Shown here in pieces: positions 48,501 to 60,500 of a stretch of DNA of 64,000 nt. Source of the stretch: Astropecten irregularis (Eukaryota; Echinodermata; Asteroidea; Paxillosida; Astropectinidae); contig OZ020254.1 of assembly GCA_963971285.1 (NCBI GenBank), positions 14,662,932 to 14,726,931 of the forward strand, in the 5' to 3' direction. Position 1 is the stretch's first letter; each line of letters starts with the position of its first letter. The notes beneath the pieces were generated by a model. It searched no databases, was not told the origin of the DNA, and saw nothing but the letters and a program-made list of their open reading frames with translations. A program made the position numbers and the translations under genes.

Positions 48501-51500
48501 CTCTTACGATCATGAACATGATGACTAAACGCAAACATCATATTGGGCCGTATGCATAAAAAGTAGCAATTGCTTGCAAGCAATTGCTTCAAGTACAAGC
48601 AATTGCTTGTCAGGCAAAAGATCAAGCTTAAGCAATTGCTTAAATCCGTATGCATAAACTTTTGCTTCTGCTTAAACCTTTTGCAGGCAATTACTTGAGG
48701 TTTCAACAATAAGGACGCCACGCCAGTGCAAAAACCATTCATGGGAGTACAAAGGCGGATTACGTAATATGTAACGTGGGTGGGGAGGTGATCAGTACAC
48801 GATGCCTAACACTCATACGAGCTCTACAGCAGGCAAAGACCAAAAATCATGACCATTTTTTGGCAAAAGGATGGATGAAAAACAAATGAATACAAGAGCG
48901 AAAACAAAACACAAACATAATTATTTGCTGGAGCTATTTCTTCTCGATTTATTCTACCCCTGTACAACTTCGGGGTTTCTCTTACGATCATGAACACGAT
49001 GAATGAACGCAAACATCATGATTAAGCAAGAGCTCAAGCTGGTATGACGGAGCTTCAAAAAACGTAAGCAATTGCTCATAAGAGCAAGCAAAAGATTCAT
49101 TTTATGCATACGTTTTCTATAGCAATTGCTTATCTTTAAGCAATTGCTTGCTGTCCGCAAGTTATTGCTTGTGCTTGCTAGCAAAAGCTTTTGCTTGCAA
49201 GCAATGACTTATTTTTATGCATACGGATTCAAGTAAAAGGCTAGTACAAGCAATTGCTACTTTTTATGCATACGGCCCATTGAGTGTGTGGTTGTGTAAA
49301 GAAAAATGGGGATAGTTTTAGTCAGTGGGCCGTATGCATAAAAAGTAGCAATTGCTTTTGCTAGCAAGCACAAGCAATAGCTTGCAGGCAGCAACCAATT
49401 GCTTAAAGATAAGCAATTGCTTACAAAACGTATGCATAAAACAAACCTTTTGCTTGCTCTTATGAGCAATTTGATTACGTTTTTTGAAGCTCCATCATAC
49501 CAGCTTGAGCTCTTGCTTAATATGATGTTTGCGACTTTGCGTTCAGTCATCATGTTCATGATCGTAAGAGAAAGTTGTACAGGAGTAGAATAAATCAAGA
49601 AGAAATGGCTCCAGCGACCTATCGGAAATTACTCCGTTTGTGTTTTGTTTTCGCTCTTGCTCTGGCATTTTTTTCATTATTTGTTTTTCATCCATCTTTT
49701 TGCCAATACTGGTCATGATTGTGGTCTTTGCCTGCTGTAGAGCATGTATGAGTGTTTTGCATTCAGTAAAAGAGAATGGACGAGGAGTGTAGATTCGTGC
49801 AAAGAATGGGCGAGGCGAAGCCGAGCCCATTCATGCACGAATCTACAGTTCCGAGTCTATTCTCTGACTTAAACTATTCGACAACAAAGATTTATTTAAA
49901 TGAAGCTCCCACTTAGCCCATTTGCCAGGTTTTGTAAAGGTGTAGATTCGTAGGCCTCATTCATTTGACAAAAGCAGATATAAAAAGCTTAGGAATTGTT
50001 CTGAGGCTGTCATTTGGAGTACAGACCATTCAACGTTCATCATAATGAGCGACAGTAACAGCTCAAACGATCTCCCACTCACTCAGACAAGCTAAATATT
50101 AACATGCCCAAATAAATTCGTTCGCGGAGGTTTATACTTATGACAGTGGACTTTGATTTTTGTAACTGTAAGCAAATTATTTTGTCTGTATAGACGGGAA
50201 AATATTAATAATAGTGTGTTATTTGATTTTTGGTGTGTTATTTAATTTATCATTGACATGTACATTTTCTGTCGTATTTTGTTATTCCAACTGTTGCGTT
50301 AGAAAGTACTGTTTACATGGAAGCTGGATTTTGCCTAGTTAATATTTACTGTGTCTTATACTGGAAGTGGTGGATTTGCAATAAAAATAAATACTGTGAT
50401 GTTCAGAAATTAATCTACAGAAAACAGTCGATTCTTTAAAATAATCTACAGTAGCGTGTGCAAACTGTACATTCTTAAAAATTAACCTACAGCGTGAACA
50501 ATAGAATGACATCACAAGAATAGTTTAAGTACTTATCATCTCCCCACATGTTACATATTACGTAACCCGCCTTTGTACTACCATGAATGGTTTTTGTGAC
50601 GGAGTGGCGTCCTTATTGATGAAACCTCAAGCAATTGCCATGCTGAAAGCAAGCAAGAGGTTTAAGCAGAAGCAAAAGTTTATGCATACAGATTTAAGCA
50701 ATTGCTTCAGCTTGATCTTTTGCCCGACAAGCAATTGCTTGTGCTTGGAGCAATTTCTTGCAAGCAATTGCTACTTTGTATGCATACGGCCCATTGACAC
50801 ACAAAACACATGCATAATGTACCCTTCATAACGCTACTACTGTTGTGCTCAGAATCACACAAACTCAATGAAGCGACCATTACACAATGTCATCACAGAC
50901 TTTCCCTTATTCTACCTCATATCATGCAAAGCCCCCATTCACATAATGAAAGAATTTGAACCATGATATTTTTACATAAATCTTTCTTGTATGGGTGTTT
51001 TGTTTTAATAGGGTTCTTAATGTTCTTTTATTCACTAACCAGTATCTGTTCAGATTTTTTAGTCTTATCCTAAATTCAGCTTTTTATTATATTTATTCTA
51101 TTTCAAAGTTTATATAGGTTTCATTATAAAATTGCCGTGAGCGTCAATATTTAGTGGATTTTTGCACAACACAAACACTATATAATTACTGTATTCTTAT
51201 TATTTTGCAATCATGCTTTATATGTAAAGTTAAGTTAAAGTTTGTTTTGTAGACTTAAAAAGAGGTGGATAAAACAAACCTAAGTTACATATTTTCCTTC
51301 ACACGAAATAATTACATCCATATTGCATCATAAACCTGAACCATCATAATTATAAAATGATCCCTTAGATATGGCGGTGTGTGCGTGGTTTCGTGGCTTC
51401 CGACTGCCAAACGAACAAAGATAATTGACTAATAGAGACACCACCAACGTAGGGCTGGATAGCTCAGTTGGTAGAGCCAACATATTAATATTTACATTCA

Positions 51501-54500
51501 CGTCAGTCTTCAAAGATTCAAAGGGTTGTTAAGTCATCAAGCCTCCAGATACAATTCTCACAAACATTAACTGATTTTTTCTCAAAAGAAAAGATAGGTA
51601 GAACTGTAAAATGTTTTGAAAATGCTTGTAAAACCATTAATAGCGGTCCCAGCTGAGTCAATTCACTGACTGCAGGATGGACAACAGATCTCAAGTCAGC
51701 CTTGAAACTAACTTTGGTCAACTAAGGGTGTGATGCTCCCTACCATCTTTGTTTTCAGATTAGTATTCAGTACATTTGTTCACAACCAGGAAAACATATT
51801 TACATCATTTGTTATCAGCTTTCCATGTTTAATTATCATCAGTCATGCAGCGTAAAGCTTTGCTAGAGAAGGAACTTATTTAGTTTGGTATTTCACATTC
51901 TATACCACACCACATAATTATCAAATATTTTTTGGGGCAAGTTGAATTTAAATATTAAGTCCTATTTAAGAGGTAGATGTTTGAAAAAGCCAGCAGCAGT
52001 TCACTTGACGGTGTTGAAAAGACTAGTACACCTCCACCCAAAAAACAAAATGTTAACCATTTGTTGATTATTAGTCACACTGGATGTTAGAGATGCTATT
52101 ATGGCTGTACCCTAACATAATATCACCAGTCTTAAGATTAATTTGTTAACAATGTTTTCCCTTTATAGAAGCATGACCCTGTGTATTATATCATCTTACA
52201 GAATCATTTTCTCAACAACAAAAGTATTAAGGGACATCCACTGCCCACTTCAAATGTTTGAAGAGACTTAATCTCCAAATGTAAGTGCTCTTTACACAGG
52301 ATTTACAGCAGAGCTCCTTCAGAAACCAAATATCAAGCTTGTGTAGATGATACATCCATTAGCATGAAATTATGAAAAAGTGTGTTCCAATGCACTCAAG
52401 TATGTTAAACATTCTGTTGGTCTATGCGCATGAAGTAGAAATTCCATGGGTAGGCTGCATGTGGTGATATCCTTTGAAGAGGTACAGATTTATAACATGC
52501 TGACTGCCACTTTTATTGACAGAATGCTATCCTATCAGTGGCGTATCAGAGGCGGCAACAGGGGCATGTGCCCAGGGCGTCAGTTTTAAGGGGGTGCAAA
52601 ACTGCTGCAAAGGCCCCAAAAAAGGACCTGTTCTGTTTACGTTATTGGACATCTAATCCAATGAAGTTTGAACAAAGAAAGATTTCAATTTCAAATTGTC
52701 TGATTTTTTGCATTGGCATCTAAAGTTTGAAGTTAGGGGTGCCATTTAAGCACTTGCCCCGGGTGCCATTTTCCCTAGATATATTTGCCTTTGTCTCCTA
52801 TAAATGTAACACTATAGCCATATTTGGCCATTATGTTATTATTTCTATTTCTAATACAGGCAGCAGATTATTAGTTTGCATATATTGTGATTAAAAAGTA
52901 GTACTATTCAGTTGGCAGTCAACAGGTTTGATACAAAGTACCTTCCCATCAATTGAGGGTGAAAAAATGAGGGAAGAGAAGATGTTCCGTATATAAAGCT
53001 GGTGGTATAGAGACAGTGTACAGTGTACACACCAAAGCTATCCAAAATTACTAGAAAGCTACATGTAACTCCTCATTTTCACTATGAAAATAATCTGGAT
53101 GAATTAATTTCTATTTTCTAGATATATGACTGAGTTTATATCAAATAATGAGCTTTAAATTAATTTTGATTTACGTATCATGTGAACCTAAGGTTTGAGA
53201 AATTTGAAGAAGCAACCCCAAGAGACACAACATTTTTCAACTTCCTTAAAAAAAACTGATGGCTCTAAACAGGTTTACCCCTGGACATACCTGGAAGTTT
53301 ACCCCTGATCTGACTGTTGTCAAAGCACTAACAAGTTAAGCTTAGCAAGTATGTATTTTTATCTTGTCCTCATTTAGGTATTGTGCATTTCTATTTGTAT
53401 ATCACCTGAAGATAAACAAACTTGAATGGAAAAAAACACAGATGTGCAATAAAAAGTCTTAAAATCACTTCTACATTTCAAATATTCCAGAGGTTAGTAT
53501 GCAAAGATGAAAATACCCAGCAGGCTTTGATGCACACTGCTAGTAAGTGCTCTAGTAAATGATATAGCTTTCTGGTGCAGATATAAATGTATACATCAGA
53601 TGAATTTCATTATGTAAAGATGCAGGAGTGCATTCCTTTTGAGTAGCTTGCATGTCTTCGCCTACCGTAGCTGGGAGGTGTTCTGGTGCTCTTGGTTGAG
53701 ACTCTGGGGTTTCTGGTGTCTGTCATTTCATTGGAGAAAATTGGTTACAGGATTGCATTGCATGTATTATATAAATTGCCATTATCGTGTCCACGTGTCC
53801 AATGATAATATGCCATTATGTTCACACTGATCTGCCCAAAGTAATCTTTGTCCTGCTACCAATACTAACAATGTGAATAAAAACCTGAAGTACAATACAT
53901 CAAACAATAACAGAAGATTGTTTGTTTCATTCTGATTATCTGAGCATTGAACAGAGGTCTTATTGTCCAACCTGTTGCATTTCCTTACAATAAACTGTAG
54001 ACCTGATCTGATCTGTCTGTCGTTAAATTTTGCTAGAATGAAAGAGACAAATTGGGTAAAGGTAAATGCAGGCCTGTAATAAAATTCTGCAAATATAGGC
54101 CTACTGTTTTAGTTTAGATCAATATTCAACATGCCTTTGGTACCCGGTATGCATTCTGAATGGAAAAACAAGTTTCTTGCAATTCTACAGATACTTCACA
54201 TTTGTGAGACCAGTATATTCAACAGTGGGACCATGGAATTTTACAATCTTTGCCACATTTTACAGAAATATTCTACATTGTGAAATATTCTAGGTTTCGA
54301 CCAATCCAAGGCAGGGTCTTCTTTTGACGACTATTGCCACTGACTCCTGAAGCATCATTTTCCTGTAAAACTTGTTGGGTGTCTGGCAGAAGGATATCTT
54401 ATAGACTCTGCAAGATATTTTTGACCTAATGCCAATACCTTTGCCCTAGTAACCTTCTAGTGGCCACCAAATGAAGTAGCCATGTTTTTGTTCAAACTTT

Positions 54501-57500
54501 CATTTGTGAAATGAATCATAGGATCAATACACCCATACCAAGCAGGCTAGAAGTGCTTTCAATTCATTCATCACTAGGGGCGACGATCTGCCAGCCAAAC
54601 CAACATCAAAATTAATGTGTCAGTGTATACTACAGATCTATGGTAGTGATGGGTGCAATATGATGATCCAATATGCCCAAGTCAATAAGATTAAATACAT
54701 TTAGCTTTCCAGGCTCAAAGCAGTGGCTGGAAAGACTCTCAAACCATCTACATAAAGTGAGGGGTCAACAATGGCAAGAAATAGACATAAAAAGCCCCTA
54801 CAACATATTAGGAGGCAAGTCTTATTTTGTGCATTCATCTAGCATCTTTTTTGACAGATATTTTTCCACTCAGCACATAAATAAATAAGAAACCAATGGC
54901 AAATGTAAATAAATAAATTTGTAATGCACGGTAGAATATATTCATAATTATAGTAGCAATATAAATGACCTATACTATTATTCTTATTATTAATTCTTAT
55001 TATGCATACACAAATATTATAAATACATGTATATCAGACCAAAACAAATGATTCAGAAACCTTCTGACTGCAGCTAAAAACAAATTCTTTGTTCTTCCTT
55101 ATTTAACTAAAAGATACTTTTTCACAGAGATTCATACTGAAAGGTATTTCCTGTGTAAAAAAAGCATATTTACCTTGAGGAAGAGAGTATTCAACTTGCC
55201 ACAGAGTTTACCACAAGCATCAGGATGGAGACTAGAATACAGGAGATCATAGGCTGGGATGCGGTGGTATGCAATACGTTTACTGCCACTGATCATCCAT
55301 ACTATCACATCAGGCATGCTGTTTTGAGGCTGAAATTTACCATTCAAATAGGTTAATATGTACATTGCATTTTCACTTCTACTCAAGCAACACGTGAACC
55401 CAAACACATTTGAACAAATTCCCAAATAAAATGCTAATAAGTAACAGAAGGCATACTAAACCTTGGCAGCTAACCCACTGATAATTTCTATGTCATGCAA
55501 AAAGTATTTCTTTGATGATTCCCTATCATGATATTATCCAAGTCACTCTGTAATAGTGACTGAGTTAAAAAGGGTTAAACAGTTCATGGGGGATCACTCA
55601 AAGAGGATACGGCTTTTTATAATCATCAAATAGGGCTGGATTGCTCAGTTGGTAAGAGCACCGTTACAGTGTTCCTGAGGTTGCTGGTTTGAATCCCGCT
55701 CCAGTCAATTTTTCTTTGATCACTTTTCAATGCCAGAAAAAAAATAAATAAAAAAAAATGATCAATGAAATTGGCCTTAACAAACACTTTCTGCAGACAA
55801 TTTCTACATCAAAACTGACAAAAACAATGCACTTGAATTAAGTTCAAATCAAATTGATTGGTTTCAGATCAAAAGATAACAGTAAAATTGACAAACTTAC
55901 CTCTACCGCTAGTTCCTGCAATACATGTAGGTAACCTTGTATTTCCTCAATTGCCTCATTAACGTCTGTAGCATTCTCTCTTAGTTTGGTAGCTTCTTCC
56001 ACAATGGAAGCAAGACATGCAACCCGTGTATCATAGCGACGCTGATCTAGCACATTGGTCTTATCTTGAGTGGGATCAATAACTGGAAGTGGGTCCCTTT
56101 AAGAAATGCAAGTTACAAAGGAATACCTGCAATCAACTATGCACATATTAAGGTAATATCATACTTTGGTAGGAAACCAAAACAGAAATGTTCACAGAAT
56201 TACCTTTTGACTTACACGGAATAAAGATGGTGCTGGTAGAAACATACTGTTAATATTTTTTATGCCTGAAATTGCTTATTTATCAAGATATTAGTAAAAG
56301 CAACGACCGAATATCTTTGAACTTTAAAAGATCAAAAATCTTCTTTCTTTTTTATCAAAAATCTTTAAAAGATCAAAAAATCTTCAAAAGATAAAGAAAT
56401 AACGGTGAAAAGATTTTTTTAAAATTATGCGGGCGTTTTTCATTGTTTTCTCCAAAAGTCAGCACCGTATGAAACCGACCGAACGGTTCGGAATGCACAC
56501 CAATAAATTGCGCAAGTTCCAAAAAACGTGCAGCCAGAATAATTCTAGGTCAAGTATATGACACTCCTTCAAGTGAATTATTTACTACATTAGCTTGGAT
56601 GCCTTTACCAAAGCAATTCCTCTACCTGCGAGCAGTACTCATGTACAAGTGTCATCACAATCTTGCCCCTTCCTACCTACCTGAAAATATGACTAAATCA
56701 TCTGATATGCATCATTATTCTACTAGACAGACCACTGAAGATAGACTTGTTGTCCTCCTGTTCAAAACTGATTGCTTAAAACATTCTCCATTTGGGGTCA
56801 TGATATGGAACAATTTAAATATAAAGACTAGATCAGCCCTTTCCATTGCCTCATTTATGTGCATGGTTAAATATGATATTTTAAATTCTTAATTTCTTTT
56901 TCATTTTAAAGTAAAACTTGGCTCATTGAAATTTTACTGTAATTATTAACACTTTTCTACTTTCGTTTTCTCATGAAATATTAATATGTAATAATTTTGT
57001 TTTCAATTATTCTTTATCTGTATAGAGATTTTATTAAGTAATTTATATTTTAATGTAGCTGTAACGCATATAGTGTCCCGTGTATGTACGTCATCGTGAC
57101 GTCATCACGTGCACCATGACGTCATCATAAAAGTGCAAATTTTAGGGCTCTTTATCTCCAGAACGGCAAGTCTGATGCAACTCAAACTTGATATGTAAGT
57201 ATATATGGGGACATGTTATAGACAAAAGTTGCAGTCACGTGTTGATTACGTCATCGTGTGATTTTATACGAATTATTCAATTTTTGGACCTTTTCTTTTA
57301 TATCTCCTGAACGAAAAATCGTATTTTCAAAATTCTTTCGGCAAAATGTTTGTTAGGCTTAAGGCACATGCCTCAAAATACCAAAACGTTGTGACGTCAT
57401 CAATTGATTTGTTATTGATTTTTGAATAATTTATTTTGCCATTTTTTCCCAGAAACACAAATAAGTGAATATCCGAATATGAAACTTGGTGGATAGGCAG

Positions 57501-60500
57501 GAAATGGTACTAATATGCAAAATGTGAGTCAAATATAACACAAAACACAAACTTTGAAATTGTTTGGATATGGCTATCCATATTAGTGGGCCACATGAAC
57601 GGAGCACGACAAGCTAGGAAAATCAATCATTTTTCATTTGTCTAGTTTTAGTTGAGTGTGTTCCCTGTTTGTGTACTGCTAGTGTGATTTGTGCGGTCTT
57701 TTTTGAATAAACAGAGCCTTAGAGCTCCATGAGACACACACAAAAATAAATAAATAAATTGAAAAAAAATTTTTAAATAGGTATTGACACTCATGATAAA
57801 ACTGTTAATGATCTAAATTATGAATATCTCAAACCCTTTCTTAATCAAATGCTACATAGCATAGCATTGGAAGAATATTGGTGTTACCTTGACTCTACAA
57901 GGAGAAAATTACATAAGTATATAACATATGTTATCACTGACTAATCACTGACTAATCACTGACTAATCACTGACTAATTGCTATTTCCATCAATTATACA
58001 AAGAACTAGACATTGTGGTTGTGAACAACCACTAGGTGTTCAGGGTCTCATTTTGTATAGTGGAACGGTTATTAAAGTATGGAAAATGGCGTCACCTTTA
58101 AATATATACATGTATAACACTGTCTGGACAATAACTTCCGGTTAGTTCAGTAACTGAACATTTACAGAAGTCATTGAATGCATACGATGTAAATATTTTG
58201 CAATTTTCACTGATGTACGTCATATTTTATTTTTATTTTATTTTATTTCCTTTATTGCACGGAAACATTAATAAGACACACAGTGCAAGAGGGAAGCCCC
58301 GAACAGGCACACAGGCCCACAAATTACAGCATCAAAACTGAGAGACAGACTGACAGAGGACAGGCAAAATTAACAGGCAAACAACAGGCAATATAATTAC
58401 TGAGTAAACAGTATTTGAATAATTAGGCATACATATGTATGTCATTTTCCCTTTAAAAGAGCATAACTTCCGCTTGAATGACGTCAAAGATTTCAAACTT
58501 CACAAACATGTAAAGGTGCATTAGTGCTTTACACTCACCAAATTTGAAGGAAATATATTGTTTACTTTCGGATTACGTAATCACTGTATATCTTAAATCA
58601 ACCATAAAGGGGGCTATACAGCCCACATGACGTCATCATTTATATTTTCTGAAAGCCCAAGAACTACTCTATCATTGAGGTTTTATGTGCCCAAATCCTT
58701 CCATTTTTGAGTTATTTTGAGTCAAACTTCAACTTCCGGTAACCCCGGAAGTGAAGGTCATTTGTACACAACACTGAATATATTAATTGTTGACATTTAC
58801 GTGTTGAGTAACATATGTCAATATCAAAATTGTAGGTCATGTAGTTCTCAAGTTATAAAGCACCAAAGTTTTTCCTAAAAACGTGTGTAATTTGATACAC
58901 GATGACGTCATCATGACGTCGATCTTCTAAATACAACTTGACATCATGACCGAAGTTCCCACCAAGTTTCAAGTCACTATCTTGTAACTGTGATATAGAA
59001 GTCCTGCTGACAAGTTTGGGATGAAAAAAAATGGAAAAAAACTAGACATTGTGATTGTGGTAACAACCACTAGGTGTTCGGGGTCTCATTTCGTAGTGGA
59101 ACTGTTATATGAACGTATGTTGGAATATATGTGATCAATCATCCCTCATATGATGGCATATTGAAACACATACACATAAACTGCGTGACTGAACAAATAC
59201 TTTGATCATGTTGATTGCTTATTTGTACTGTACATTGACTGACTGATTATAGGAAATGGCGTCACCTTTAAATATATATAATATTGTCTCGACAATAATT
59301 TTAAATATGATGTAAATATGTTGCAGTTTTATTTTGTTTGATTAAGACATATGGATTAAATGTGACCATATCTCAACGTAAAAAAAACTTAAATTTAGCC
59401 CATAGATTTAGTTGCAGTGTTTATGGAACACATTGTCATTTGACAACATGATGTTTAATACTCCGCAACCTACATCGGTAGCATTTCGATTAAGATTTGG
59501 TGCTGGTATTCAATGATATATAATAAGATTTACGTGCAAATATCTATGGCAAGATGTAAACAACTATACAAAGTTTTGAGTCACGCAATTGGACATTACA
59601 TGTGCATGTACATGTACATATACATGTATGTTCTAAACAGTGAATTATGTAAGTATATATAGTGTATGGGAAATAGAGTCAATCGATCATCATATTTTTT
59701 TGTAAAATACCATATTTTCACGTAACACATGTACACGTTTGTGTACAAAGTTAACAGGCTAATGTGAGAAATATTTAAAAATTCATATAAAATCAAGAGA
59801 TGCCGTAAATGTTCACTTCACATCTACGATGTGGGAACTTTGTCTGGGCCTTTGTATGGTTAAAATTGACTGTTTAAAAGTGTATGAGGTGTATCAAACT
59901 CCTGTGTTGAGGCTATCATGTGTTTCCACTGAGACAACATAAATGAAGCACATTCCAATCACCTTGCAGTGACTGCCATCTGGTACTAATCGGAGTCTCT
60001 TGTAATCACATCAGCACTGAAGCAAGCAATTAGTTAATGATACTTTAAGAGGTTGAGTAAACAAATTGATTGAAAGATCTGATAAGAACTTCTATACCAT
60101 GGAGGTATATATACATGGCATCACCTTTAAATATATATAACATTGTCTGGACAATAACTTCCGGTTAATTCATCACAAGTAACTAAACATTTACAGATGT
60201 CATTGAATGCATGCAATGTAAATACTTTGCAGTTTTCACTGATGTACGTCATGTAATTACTGAGTAAACAGTATTTGAATTATTAAGTCATTTTCCCTTT
60301 AAAAGAGCATAACTTCCGGTTGAATGACGTCACCAATTTTAAACTTCACATACATGTCAAGGTGCATTTGTGCTTCACACTCACGAAATTTGGCAGAAAT
60401 CCAATGTTTACTTTCGGATTACGTAATCACTGTATATCTTTAACCAACCGTAGAGGGCGCTATATAGCTCGCATGACGTCATCGTTTATATTTTCTGAAA

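Noticed and set aside
51453-51478. Functional tRNA gene
   Set aside because: Only the 5' acceptor and D-arm half is present (GGCTGGATAGCTCAGTTGGTAGAGCC); the sequence after it is unrelated.
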